Part shown: positions 7,324 to 14,434 of the stretch, one piece after another | Numbering within the stretch: position 1 is the first letter of the stretch | Layout: every line of letters starts with the position of its first letter | Origin: a virus | Direction: 5' to 3' (one strand) | Length of the DNA: 20,247 nt | IMG/VR virus record: IMGVR_UViG_3300037133_000036 | Location: 1 to 20,247 of that record | Translations under genes and position numbers: made by a program | Notes under the pieces: generated by a model | What the model saw: the letters and a program-made list of their open reading frames with translations, nothing else | Database searches by the model: none | What the model was told of the DNA's origin: nothing

Positions 7324-7346
7324 TGCCCCATTCGTGGGGCATTTTT
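7324..7346 (+). terminator. Rho-independent terminator of the rightward moron
   Basis: TGCCCCA (7324-7330), loop TTCG, TGGGGCA (7335-7341) and five T form a textbook terminator pointing right. The stop codon of the large terminase on the other strand (TAA, 7347 to 7345) lies inside the T run. In the leftward direction the hairpin is not followed by a T run. Confidence 0.88.
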
Positions 7347-8679
7347 ATGTCATCCATGCGTTTGGGCTGGACCGGCGCGGCCTATCGTCGGCAGGTTTCT
7401 TGGGTGCCTTGGTTAGCGCGGGGAAAAGCTCGGTAAGCAACCATACCAAAGCATCCGCCCGGTTGGGCGATCCCTGGCCTAGATACCCATTGGTGGTGAA
7501 TCCGGCCAGTTCTTCTTCCATCTCTGGGAAATACCCTACGTGCGACACCTTCCCGCTCTCATAGAGGGCGCTGATTGGCTCGGCCCGCACTACCTTGCCA
7601 CGGCTCGCGCTCACAGCCTTGTAGTGCGTTCTGGGCCGCGCCGTCTGAATAGTAAATCGGACCATCTCCCCGCCGAAATTGGACTCACCGATGATAGCGT
7701 CGGCTTCATGGCGGTCGAAGGCGCTGGTGGCCACCTTTCCCCACGTCGCCGGCCCGGCTTTGACGGTCAGATCCTCCAGAATGTAGGCCCGGCCATCCGT
7801 CCCCAGGCCGCCCACCATGATACCGATGGCGTCGTTATCCGCATTGTCGGTATCACCGGCTCCACTTGGGTCCACGGCGACAAGCACACGCACCAAGTCA
7901 GGGATCTCGCTGCCTGTGACGCGCCATTTGTCGATGTCCGTCTCATTAAACAAGGAATTCGGGTTTTCGTCAGACCATTCCCCCCGAAGGAACCTTTTCT
8001 GTTGTCTCGCGCCGAGACCATTCAAAGTCTTGATGTAGGTATCGGAAAGATTCACCAGGTTATCCGCTGGGTTCATCTGGAAATAGGCGTAATCATCCGG
8101 TGATTCCAGTTTTACTTTGGTATCAGGGTCTAGGTGCTGGTGGAACATCTTATAGCCCCAGTGACCCTTGCCTGTGGGGTTCAGATCGTAATACATCCGA
8201 ACAGGCATCGGGCGCTTTACACCGTCGATCTCCTGATCCACCTTCTGGGCTAGGCGCGTCACAGCCATGTTCCGCGACTCGAAAGGTATCTGGCTGATCT
8301 CATTGAGGTAAATGGTCACAAACTCCCGCCCGAGGATCTTCTCAACCCGGGCCTTGTCATCCAGGCCACCGAACCATATCTCTGAGCCATTGGGCAGCAG
8401 AGCCATCCAGTCCGTCTTGTTCAGGTCGTAGGGCACATCCGGGAAGCACGTGGCCATGACCTTCGGAAACGTGTCCTGGATGATGCTAGCCTTCACATGG
8501 CTGAACCGGAACCGCAGGATGCAGTGCCGGCTGTTCTTGGCCTTGAGCGCCCGCATAACCACGGCACGGACCAGAAGGTAGGTTTTGCCAGAGCGCGATC
8601 CGCCCTCAAGCATGATATGGGTGGCATTGCTCGCGAGGACCTTCTGCTGCGCCGTGGTCTGGGCCGGAGTGAGGCTCAC
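7345..8679 (-). CDS. Terminase large subunit
   Basis: This 444-residue packaging motor has both expected halves. The ATPase has a Walker A at residues 26-33 (GGSRSGKT) and a Walker B ending in acidic residues at about 121-127 (VTIYLNE). The C-terminal RNase H-like nuclease has the acidic residues D270 (in VAVDPSGAG), E332 (in GESNFGG) and D409 (in NRADALVW). It cuts concatemeric DNA and drives it through the portal. The start is GTG at 8679, overlapping the small-subunit stop as GTGA, with AGAGGA upstream. Family: Terminase_6-type. The head genes suggest headful packaging, but cleavage style cannot be read here. Confidence 0.92.
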   Translation of the reverse strand: MSLTPAQTTAQQKVLASNATHIMLEGGSRSGKTYLLVRAVVMRALKAKNSRHCILRFRFSHVKASIIQDTFPKVMATCFPDVPYDLNKTDWMALLPNGSEIWFGGLDDKARVEKILGREFVTIYLNEISQIPFESRNMAVTRLAQKVDQEIDGVKRPMPVRMYYDLNPTGKGHWGYKMFHQHLDPDTKVKLESPDDYAYFQMNPADNLVNLSDTYIKTLNGLGARQQKRFLRGEWSDENPNSLFNETDIDKWRVTGSEIPDLVRVLVAVDPSGAGDTDNADNDAIGIMVGGLGTDGRAYILEDLTVKAGPATWGKVATSAFDRHEADAIIGESNFGGEMVRFTIQTARPRTHYKAVSASRGKVVRAEPISALYESGKVSHVGYFPEMEEELAGFTTNGYLGQGSPNRADALVWLLTELFPALTKAPKKPADDRPRRSSPNAWMT

Positions 8680-8993
8680 AGGAGTTCATCCTCTGGGGTT
8701 GACCGCACAATCAGGGCTCCGCCGTCCCTCCCTGTTAGTTCTGTCCTGGCCAGCTTAGGCACCCCGAATTCGAGCAGGGCCGTGAACGCTGCAAGTGCGC
8801 CTTTGGGGTCCGTCTCGGCAATCGCTTCAAGCCATCCCTGCACCGAGGGGGCATTCCCGTCCAGCAGCTCTTGGATGACTTCCCTGGCTTTGGTTGTCAC
8901 TTTGTTAGGTTTGCCCTTCCTTGAACCCCCACTATTTGCCACTTTGGGAGTCCCCTTGGGGGGTCCTGGCCTTTTCCGATTATTGGAGTCCAA
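8676..8993 (-). CDS. Terminase small subunit
   Basis: This 105-residue protein overlaps the large subunit start by four bases. It is basic at the N-terminus (MDSNNRKRPGPPKGTPKV, then GGSRKGKPNKVTTKAREV), followed by helices containing VIQELLDGNAPSVQGWLEAI and LAAFTALLEFGVPKLAR. The pattern K-x-N-K-x-T-x-x-A-R-E/D is common in small terminase subunits that recognise DNA and regulate the motor. It starts with TTG at 8993, chosen because TGAGGAG lies six to seven bases upstream and no ATG or GTG is near. A rare start may keep its level low. Confidence 0.8.
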   Translation of the reverse strand: MDSNNRKRPGPPKGTPKVANSGGSRKGKPNKVTTKAREVIQELLDGNAPSVQGWLEAIAETDPKGALAAFTALLEFGVPKLARTELTGRDGGALIVRSTPEDELL

Positions 8994-9033
8994 CGCTCGC
9001 TCCTCAGTGTTTTTAGTGGGTCACAGTCCCATA

Positions 9034-9042
9034 TATATTATA
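9034..9042 (-). promoter_or_regulatory. Late promoter-like element TATAATATA (copy 4), upstream of the terminase genes
   Basis: The word overlaps the TAA stop of the upstream gene (CTA TAA TATA). It is followed by TATGGGACTGTGACCC, nearly the same as the sequence after copy 2. About 40 bases separate it from the TTG start of the small terminase. It would start the late operon. Confidence 0.65.
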
Positions 9043-9340
9043 GATCGCCGTCACATTCGTGCATAATAGCGCAAGCCTGCTCAATTGCACTATCGGCATC
9101 CCAGTCATATACACTGTATGACCCAACAGGAGTATTCGGATAGAATTGAATCTCCACCACCTGATTCATCGCAATCATCATCCTCCGCGTTTGGGGGTCA
9201 ACGATTGGGGGGCATTCGTCCTGGTCGTGTTCCTTGAACCATTCAGCGGCCGTCTGATAGATGTCTCGATGGACGTTGATATTCAGGTAGAACCCACATT
9301 TGCACCGGCTAAGGAGCCAATTAAGTTTGTCAAAGCTCAT
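9038..9340 (-). CDS. Conserved phage protein of unknown function (CKCG start)
   Basis: I choose ATG 9340, which overlaps the stop of the sigma-like gene as ATGA and has GGAG eight bases upstream. An upstream GTG at 9346 would sit too close to that site. The 100-residue protein has CKCG near residue 13 (a possible metal site with a later ECPP), a central MNQVVEIQFYPNTPVGSYSVY segment and a helical end ending MHECDGDL. I recall similar small proteins with an IQFYP-D/N-T-P-x-G pattern near phage packaging genes, but no function. It is the last gene before the late operon. Confidence 0.65.
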   Translation of the reverse strand: MSFDKLNWLLSRCKCGFYLNINVHRDIYQTAAEWFKEHDQDECPPIVDPQTRRMMIAMNQVVEIQFYPNTPVGSYSVYDWDADSAIEQACAIMHECDGDL

Positions 9341-9654
9341 GGCCACATCTCCACTTCTAGCTGGTCAAGTCTGCTGGTGTATCGCAGGTCTCGCCGATTA
9401 TACGTCTTCCTGGCGAATATGAGGTATGTGTTGATCCAGCTCCAGAGTTTGACCCCCCGGGCTGGATCGTATCGGTGAATGGCGAGGACCAGGTGCAGGT
9501 AGTATTCCGACTCCAGGTCCTCAGGGTCGCGCACGGTTGATTCAGGCATCTTCATGCGGGCCACCACGCAGGGCATGGCGTATTCGATGCAGGCGTCGAT
9601 TCCTACGCCCTTCAGGATGGCTTGTGCTGTGGCCTCATCAAAGAAGCAGGCCAT
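9337..9654 (-). CDS. Short sigma-factor-like protein (region 2 only), candidate late transcription factor
   Basis: I choose ATG 9654 because it overlaps the upstream stop as ATGA and AGGA lies ten bases before it; a TTG at 9672 is less likely. The 105-residue protein contains DLESEYYLHLVLAIHRYDP followed by ARGVKLWSWINTYLIFA. This fits the core of sigma70 region 2 (D-L-x-x-E, hydrophobic helix, A-I/V-x-x-[FY]-D, R-G, aromatic, W or Y, I). A basic segment (RKTYNRRDLR) follows where region 2.3/2.4 would melt and read the -10 element. Regions 3 and 4, which read the -35, are absent. T4 gp55 is a known short sigma of this kind that reads only a TATAAATA box. The gene directly precedes the late operon. 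The match is by eye. Confidence 0.62.
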   Translation of the reverse strand: MACFFDEATAQAILKGVGIDACIEYAMPCVVARMKMPESTVRDPEDLESEYYLHLVLAIHRYDPARGVKLWSWINTYLIFARKTYNRRDLRYTSRLDQLEVEMWP

Positions 9655-10004
9655 CAGAAGTGCATCCTGCAACCGACTGCCGCGTTGCGCTGGCTGACGA
9701 TTACCTCAAACCCGATGGTCGCGCCCTGCCATACGTTCCGGTAGGGGCCGGGAAGCGCCATTGAGATCAGCGGGTGCGCGATGAGCCAGCCGGCGAAATA
9801 CATATTCAGGTTCCCCCGCTTCGGGTGGGAGCCCATGATCTTCTGGTCGATCCCGCAGACACAGGGAGCCGTGGTCATCTGTGCCCATTCGCCGGCCAAT
9901 CCCGCCTCGCTGGCTACCTCCAGGATGGTGTCTGTGGTGGTCCACGGGGTGGACGCAGCCAGGGGCAGGCAGGACATCAGGAGTAACGCGAGAACGTATC
10001 TCAT
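9654..10004 (-). CDS. Small exported or membrane phage protein
   Basis: I choose ATG 10004, two bases after the stop of the upstream gene, because it opens with a signal-like stretch (MRYVLALLLMSCLPLAAS); the longer frame to 10145 overlaps the zinc protein. LMSC may be a lipobox, though methionine before serine is unusual. The 116-residue protein continues with WTTTDTILEVAS, then DQKIMGSHPKRGNLNMYFAGWLIAHPLIS with a second hydrophobic stretch, and PGPYRNVWQGATIGFEV. I recall a family of phage membrane proteins with W-T-T-x-D, L/M-G-x-H-P-x-x-G-x-x-N-x-Y-F and R-x-x-W-Q in this order. Their function is not known to me; a role at the envelope during infection or lysis is possible. Confidence 0.65.
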   Translation of the reverse strand: MRYVLALLLMSCLPLAASTPWTTTDTILEVASEAGLAGEWAQMTTAPCVCGIDQKIMGSHPKRGNLNMYFAGWLIAHPLISMALPGPYRNVWQGATIGFEVIVSQRNAAVGCRMHF

Positions 10005-10006
10005 CT

Positions 10007-10240
10007 TCACAGCCGAATTGAAGTATTGCCGTGCCCCGCAGCACACTTGGCCCGCTCGGCGTCGATCATGTCGATTGCGCGAGCGTTCCCCATGTAAACC
10101 GCAGAGGGGGCGTGAACCTGGCGCCTGAACGATTCCTTCCCGCACGCCGGGCAGTCGCGGAATTCGGAGTTCTGCCCCTGGGATTCGATCAGGTCATTGT
10201 CGGAGTGGCCGCAGAGGATGCAAGCCCTGTCATTTAGCAC
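10007..10240 (-). CDS. Zinc-ribbon-like small protein
   Basis: The protein has CILCG and CPACG pairs 23 residues apart, the pattern of a zinc ribbon, then a basic helical tail (GKESFRRQVHAP, ARAIDMIDAERAKC). The start is uncertain. GTG 10240 has GGGGG six bases upstream and gives 77 residues; ATG 10264 would add eight residues but has GAGG directly touching it. The gene overlaps the preceding short ORF by 11 bases. No function recognised. Confidence 0.6.
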   Translation of the reverse strand: MLNDRACILCGHSDNDLIESQGQNSEFRDCPACGKESFRRQVHAPSAVYMGNARAIDMIDAERAKCAAGHGNTSIRL

Positions 10241-10340
10241 GATATGCCCCCATGGGTTCCGCATCCTCAATCAAGGTGATTCCGAGTTCCGATGCCTTGA
10301 ATTTGTTTCCACGTAAAGTATATATCAAATTCCCTTTCAT
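10230..10340 (-). CDS. Possible 36-residue peptide, related to the NinB C-terminus
   Basis: ATG 10340 follows the NinB stop by two bases. The product starts MKGNLIYTLRGNKF and ends LIEDAEPMGAYRAK. The end of NinB reads FVEDIEPMGKPG, so the two share E-D-x-E-P-M-G. There is no good ribosome site, so translation would rely on coupling to NinB. It fills the gap between its neighbours, which supports it, but it is short. Confidence 0.42.
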   Translation of the reverse strand: MKGNLIYTLRGNKFKASELGITLIEDAEPMGAYRAK

Positions 10341-10342
10341 GT

Positions 10343-10798
10343 TTAGCTTTGTGACGGTTTTATACCCGGTTTTCCCATCGGTTCGATGTCCTCCACAAAC
10401 CGAACTGGTGGATTGTTCTGTGCGCCGATGCAGTAGGCCCGCTCGATTACCTCGCTCATTTCCTTGGAGGTCATGTCGCTGGTGTGGCACCCCAGAATGA
10501 CGACGCCGCCGTCCATACCAGGGACAATCCGCAGTTCCCCGCGCTGAGACGCCATCACGGCGGCCCCCAAAACGTCCTTCCAGTCCTCAACGTCCATGCG
10601 TTGTCCGCAGTATTCCACGTTGCCCTTGACGAGCTGGCCGAGGACCACGTGCATCTTGGCGCTCTGGACGTTCGACCTGGTCGGCGGCTTGATGCTCACA
10701 ACCCAATCGTTTGGGGTTTGCCAGATCGCCTTCACGCAATTCGCGCGGTAAGGGCTAGGAGCGGCCCGAAGGATGAAGTGAACCCCTCTCTGGCTCAT
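10343..10798 (-). CDS. ninB: NinB-like recombination protein
   Basis: This 151-residue protein carries the NinB (lambda Orf) pattern: a helix with QSAKMHVVLGQLVKG, a D-V-E-D-W-K-D-V-L-G-A-A segment, then IVPGMDGGVVILGCHTSDM and TSKEMSEVIERAYCIGAQ. In lambda, Orf/NinB binds single-stranded DNA and works with the annealing recombinase at junctions, replacing the host RecFOR mediator. A RecT/Bet protein is encoded in the rightward operon, so the two may act together although they are transcribed apart. The start overlaps the methyltransferase stop as ATGA. Confidence 0.85.
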   Translation of the reverse strand: MSQRGVHFILRAAPSPYRANCVKAIWQTPNDWVVSIKPPTRSNVQSAKMHVVLGQLVKGNVEYCGQRMDVEDWKDVLGAAVMASQRGELRIVPGMDGGVVILGCHTSDMTSKEMSEVIERAYCIGAQNNPPVRFVEDIEPMGKPGIKPSQS

Positions 10799-11514
10799 AC
10801 TGCCTCCAGTCCAAGGTCTGGAGTCTCTAGTCGCAAAGGGTCTGCCTCAAAAAGTCTTTGCTTTTGATTTTCCGAAGCAAATCTGATGCGCTTGCAGGCA
10901 ATTCCAAAGTATTTGGGTTCACGTTCTATTCCAATAAAATGCCGACCAGAATTAATAGCTGCTTCCCCAGTGGTCCCACTTCCCATGAATGGGTCAAGGA
11001 TTAGTTTGGAATTTGGGAGGAAGCCCAAACACCACTCCATAAGCGGAAGTGGTTTCTCGGTTGGGTGTCCGGTCTTATGGACTCCAACAGGCCCCGACCA
11101 CCTTTTTGTCGGTCGGTCGAAATTAGTCCAGGCCATTTCGCAATCCGCAACCGTATGGACAGCGTTCTGTTTGTCCCAAATTAGCCAGCAGCGGGAAGGT
11201 GGCAGCGCGAAATAATGCCCCCCCCAGATTATACTTGGTCCCATCGCCGCGATCCCCAGAATTGTTTCGTCCAGTGGCGCAACGTCCCATTTCCACATAT
11301 CAGAATATTTATCTGCTGTGCCCCAGGTTCCCCCGCTCATCCTTTTACCAAGACCGTAAGGGGGATCGGTGACAATGGCATCAACCTTTGGGATCGTAGG
11401 CAGAATGTCCCGGCAATCCCCAAGATAAAGCGTGGCGTTGCCTATGACTACTTTTTGCACATATGCGTTGCTATAGGCATTTTGTTTAGATTGGCTATCC
11501 ATTGACAGGTTCAT
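10795..11514 (-). CDS. Amino-group DNA methyltransferase (N6-adenine or N4-cytosine, beta class)
   Basis: This 239-residue enzyme has the catalytic motif TDPPYG (residues 49-54) before the AdoMet-binding motif DPFMGSGTTG (174-183). That order is typical of beta-class enzymes such as those of small phage orphan methyltransferases. HPTEKP (150-155) precedes the second motif, as usual in this family. It modifies exocyclic amino groups, and DPPY is seen with both adenine and cytosine targets. No restriction gene is nearby, so it probably protects phage DNA or marks it for regulation. Both ends overlap neighbours by ATGA. Confidence 0.9.
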   Translation of the reverse strand: MNLSMDSQSKQNAYSNAYVQKVVIGNATLYLGDCRDILPTIPKVDAIVTDPPYGLGKRMSGGTWGTADKYSDMWKWDVAPLDETILGIAAMGPSIIWGGHYFALPPSRCWLIWDKQNAVHTVADCEMAWTNFDRPTKRWSGPVGVHKTGHPTEKPLPLMEWCLGFLPNSKLILDPFMGSGTTGEAAINSGRHFIGIEREPKYFGIACKRIRFASENQKQRLFEADPLRLETPDLGLEAV

Positions 11515-11768
11515 GATGCCTTCCGCTCATCCTGAGCCTTGCTACCTCGTCGTAGCATCCCTTCCTTCCCCATCTTCTCGGTGATATCCATGACAGCCCA
11601 TTCGATGAACTTGGGGATGCCCAGCTCGTGGAGTTCCATCGAGCCGGATTTGCGGTAGTAGAGCAGGTGGTTTCGCCGGTCGATCCTGACGATTTCCCGG
11701 GTGGGGCCTCCCGTTCCGAGATACACGCATCCCTGCTCCAGGTCTTCGGGTTTGATCTTCATGCTCAT
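11511..11768 (-). CDS. Small phage protein of unknown function
   Basis: This 85-residue protein starts MSMKIKPEDLEQGCVYLG and has a beta-rich first half (REIVRIDRRNHLLYYRKS), like a small barrel, followed by a helix (IPKFIEWAVMDITEKM) and a basic tail. Both ends overlap neighbours by ATGA, which supports it as a gene. No function recognised. Confidence 0.65.
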   Translation of the reverse strand: MSMKIKPEDLEQGCVYLGTGGPTREIVRIDRRNHLLYYRKSGSMELHELGIPKFIEWAVMDITEKMGKEGMLRRGSKAQDERKAS

Positions 11769-12031
11769 TTCGTAGGTCCTTCCACTGTCTGGATGTTGAT
11801 GGTCACCTTGACAACCCTGGCCTTGTTCTTCGGGATGCCAATGCGAATGCAGGCAACCCTAGCTTTGGCCCTGGTTTCAAACACTGCTGTCCGGCAGGCC
11901 CCCAGATAATTAGGCACTTTTGCATCCCCAGCTTCCCATGCCCAAAACGAGATGCCACATAAGAACGGCTTTTCTCCTGGCCATTGGCATTGGACTGCCC
12001 AACCTTTGTATGTTTTTTGCACAGGGCTCAT
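11765..12031 (-). CDS. Small phage protein of unknown function
   Basis: This 88-residue protein starts MSPVQKTYKGWAVQCQWPG, contains FETRAKARVACIRIGIPKN and ends in a beta strand (RVVKVTINIQTVEG). The middle pattern T-R-A-K-A-R-x-x-A and the strand ARVVKVTI are familiar from small proteins in replication operons of phages. I know no function. The start overlaps the helicase stop as ATGA. Confidence 0.65.
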   Translation of the reverse strand: MSPVQKTYKGWAVQCQWPGEKPFLCGISFWAWEAGDAKVPNYLGACRTAVFETRAKARVACIRIGIPKNKARVVKVTINIQTVEGPTK

Positions 12032-13383
12032 GCGAAATCCTCCGTGAGGTAGGAAAGTGGCGCGGGGTTGGCGAACCCGGAATCTTCCGAGGTCTGCCGT
12101 TCGAGTTCGATGTAGCGGGTGATTTCAGGTTTGAAGCTGAGGGGCAGCGTCATGCAGGGCCCGTTTCGGTGCTTGGCGATGATGAGTTCCGTGCTGGTCT
12201 GGGCCATGGCCCGGTGAATGAAGATCACCATGTCTGCGTCCTGCTCGATGCAGCCCGAATCCCGAAGGTCTGAAAGCTGAGGCTTGCCGGCCTGGCGCTT
12301 CTCCACCTCGCGGTTGAGCTGGGATAGCAGAACCACAGGAACATGCCGGTCCTTCGCCAGCAGTTTCAGCGCCCGGGTAATCTCCCCGATGCGCACCGTC
12401 TCGCTCTGGTTCTTCGCTCCCGGGGCGGACGTGAGCAACTGGAGGTAATCGATCACCAGGAGATCCAGCTTCCCGTGCCGGCCGATGATCCGGTCAGCCT
12501 GGGCGCAGATTTCAGGGACGGTGATTTTGGCCCGATCCGAGACATGGAGCGGAAGCTCGTCAACCTCCATTTTCCCCTGGGCGAACAGGCTGAAGGATTC
12601 CTGGTCGTGTTCCTCGATCATCTTCCGGGTGTCCACGCCGCTCTTGTCGGAAACCAGACGGTTCCAGAGTTCTTCCTTAGGCATTTCCAGGCTAAAGAAC
12701 GCGGCCCGCTTCCCGTTCATCCCGGCCCGTAGTAGCCAATTCATGGCCAGGGCCGATTTCCCGATGCCTGGGCGGGCCGCTAGGACGATCAATTGACCCG
12801 GCTGGAGCCCATGGGTCAAACCGTTGAATCGGGGCCACCCGTGAAGCCTGGTGCCCATTACGGAGCGTCCCTCGACTTTGTCCAGCATTTCGGCCAGGGC
12901 ATCGTCGCTGAAATTGGCAACAGCCTCGATGTTCCCCTTGTCGCTGCTCTGGGCCATGGCGGAAAGGCTGGCGGACGCCTCGGCGACCACCTCAAGCGGG
13001 TCTGTATCGGCCGCCGTCTTGAGGATCCGATACCCGATGGCCTGGAGTTCCCGCTGTTTCCGGGCCGTCTGGAGGTAGCGGATCAACACTTCCGGCCGGC
13101 CTACTTCCTCGGCCTCCAGGATGGAATGGAGCCCGGTAATGTCCCCCACGATGTTGAGCGTCCCTTGAATGGCGAGCCGGTCCCGAAGGGTCAGGGAGTT
13201 AATTTCCTCGCCTTCGGTCACCAGGGAGCGCAGCGCCACGAAAACGGCCCGGTGGGATGGGACCAGGAAATCATGGTCCTGGAGGGTGGGGACCAGAACA
13301 GCGGCCGCATGTTCGGCACCGGGGGCGCAAAGGGTGGCGATGGTGGAACGCTCGGCTTCAGGGTTCTCCGGGACGGGGATCAC
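12028..13383 (-). CDS. dnaB: Replicative DNA helicase, DnaB family
   Basis: This 451-residue protein has the two DnaB domains. The N-terminal helical domain covers roughly residues 1-100 (NPEAERSTIATLC start, then DHDFLVPSHRAVFVALRSL). The RecA-like motor has Walker A ARPGIGKS (203-210), the H1a-type SLEMPKEELW (231-240), Walker B LVIDYLQL (309-316), LSQLNREVEKR (353-363) and an arginine-finger segment KHRNG (404-408). It is a hexameric helicase that moves 5' to 3' at the fork. Encoding its own DnaB and an initiator lets the phage form its own replisome core. It starts with GTG, overlapping the initiator stop as GTGA. Confidence 0.93.
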   Translation of the reverse strand: MIPVPENPEAERSTIATLCAPGAEHAAAVLVPTLQDHDFLVPSHRAVFVALRSLVTEGEEINSLTLRDRLAIQGTLNIVGDITGLHSILEAEEVGRPEVLIRYLQTARKQRELQAIGYRILKTAADTDPLEVVAEASASLSAMAQSSDKGNIEAVANFSDDALAEMLDKVEGRSVMGTRLHGWPRFNGLTHGLQPGQLIVLAARPGIGKSALAMNWLLRAGMNGKRAAFFSLEMPKEELWNRLVSDKSGVDTRKMIEEHDQESFSLFAQGKMEVDELPLHVSDRAKITVPEICAQADRIIGRHGKLDLLVIDYLQLLTSAPGAKNQSETVRIGEITRALKLLAKDRHVPVVLLSQLNREVEKRQAGKPQLSDLRDSGCIEQDADMVIFIHRAMAQTSTELIIAKHRNGPCMTLPLSFKPEITRYIELERQTSEDSGFANPAPLSYLTEDFA

Positions 13384-14225
13384 ATGGCCTCCAGTAAGAT
13401 CGGTTGCTGCTGTTTGGCCTTTTCATCGGCATGAGCAATAGCTTCCCTAGCCAAGGGGAGAAGTTGCCGGTATGGCTTCTTCTCGGGCCCGTAGAACGTG
13501 GAAACGTGCATGATCGCTTGGTCCCGGTATTCCCAGGCGTCCATGATCCGCTGCTTTAAGTCTGGGTAGAGTTCAGCCTTGGCATAGAGCATCCCGCAGC
13601 CCTTCAACTCACGGGCGGTAGCTTCCCCGGAATCAATGATCTTTTGGAAGGCCCTGGCAGCAGCAGCGAACGGTCCCTTGTGGGCCTTCCCACCATTGGG
13701 GTCCTGGGTTGGCCAAGCTTGGTAAACAGGCCGCAGGGATTCTTCTGCTTCTGGGGAGCAATCCAATTCCACCTTCCCTGGCTTGCCCTTCTTCCCGGAA
13801 GTAGCGGTAGCTACTTCTCGGTCCTTTGGTCCTTGGTCCCTTCCTTGATCCCCCGACGATAGTTCGCGAGTATTCGCGAGGATTCGCGAGGATTCGTCGA
13901 ATGGTGGTATTTTTGACTGGCTTGGTTTGTCTATCTTCTGGTGACTCAACCAGTTACAGATTTGGATATAGGAATCCGAACCATGGCTATAGCGGGAAAT
14001 ACAACCCTCAACCTGGAGTTCCTCAAGCCACCCATCAACCATAGTTTTAGCGTCGTCGTCATAGGGGAAAAGAAGGCTCGCGAGCATTCGCGAATTCCCG
14101 CGAAGCCTCCCCGAATCGTCAGCGAGGGTCCAAAGCATGATGAATGTGAGACGAGCATCCCTGGAAACTCGGCCCATAGATTCAGACTGGGGAAACTCTG
14201 GCTTGATGGTTCGGATTCTAGCCAT
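13380..14225 (-). CDS. Phage replication initiator (winged-helix O-like protein)
   Basis: This 281-residue protein begins MARIRTIKPEFPQSESM and has TFIMLWTLADDSGRLRG and LASLLFPYDDDA, the N-terminal DNA-binding domain typical of phage replication proteins that precede a helicase gene. The middle (about 115 to 160) is a low-complexity linker. The C-terminal part (LRPVYQAWPTQDPNGGKAHKG, then helices) resembles the part that contacts helicase or loader. The start overlaps the upstream stop as TAATG. As in lambda O, clustered 10-base repeats lie within the gene, so it may contain the origin it binds. The role is inferred from the domain and the adjacent dnaB. Confidence 0.78.
   Translation of the reverse strand: MARIRTIKPEFPQSESMGRVSRDARLTFIMLWTLADDSGRLRGNSRMLASLLFPYDDDAKTMVDGWLEELQVEGCISRYSHGSDSYIQICNWLSHQKIDKPSQSKIPPFDESSRILANTRELSSGDQGRDQGPKDREVATATSGKKGKPGKVELDCSPEAEESLRPVYQAWPTQDPNGGKAHKGPFAAAARAFQKIIDSGEATARELKGCGMLYAKAELYPDLKQRIMDAWEYRDQAIMHVSTFYGPEKKPYRQLLPLAREAIAHADEKAKQQQPILLEAM
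13861..13900. repeat. Iteron-like 10-bp repeats, cluster 1 (candidate origin)
   Basis: TCGCGA occurs at exact 10-base intervals (starting 13864, 13874, 13884), with a degenerate fourth unit TCGTCGA at 13894. The unit is about TTCGCGAGGA. Ten bases is one helical turn but not a multiple of three, so the repeat is not caused by a repeated peptide. It lies in the linker-coding part of the initiator gene, as the lambda origin does in O. Confidence 0.6.
14078..14104. repeat. Iteron-like 10-bp repeats, cluster 2
   Basis: TCGCGA at 14078 and 14088 and CCGCGAA at 14098 again fall exactly 10 bases apart. The stretch encodes the RGNSRMLAS segment, which is well kept in the protein family, so part of this cluster may be forced by the protein. 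It lies about 214 bases from cluster 1. Confidence 0.4.
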
Positions 14226-14434
14226 TACCCCACCTGGGGGTAATTCTTGGCGATCTGGTCAAGTCGATAGGCAACCATTCGGAGCACGGGAGCCAGATCG
14301 GGCGTCAGCAGTAGCGGAGTGTCCCCATCTGTAATGAGTTCAACCTTGTCGCCGTAAACTTCGATCCACCCTACATCATAGCCAAGTCCATATCTTTCCA
14401 TGTTGGGGACAGTATTTTCATTCCTCTTAGCCAT
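14225..14434 (-). CDS. Small protein downstream of the structured leader, unknown function
   Basis: This 69-residue protein starts MAKRNENTVPNMERYGLGYD, continues VGWIEVYGDKVELITDGDTP and ends with a helix (LAPVLRMVAYRLDQIAKN). TAGGA lies seven bases upstream of the ATG and the leader pseudoknot ends 18 bases before it. It is the first gene after promoter-like copy 5 and is coupled to the initiator by TAATG. Its control may therefore set the level of the replication genes. No function recognised. Confidence 0.65.
   Translation of the reverse strand: MAKRNENTVPNMERYGLGYDVGWIEVYGDKVELITDGDTPLLLTPDLAPVLRMVAYRLDQIAKNYPQVG

Noticed and set aside
7152-7436. Valine/glycine/alanine-rich frame across the hexanucleotide array
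   Set aside because: It is a by-product of the six-base repeat, runs through the terminator and has no coupled start.
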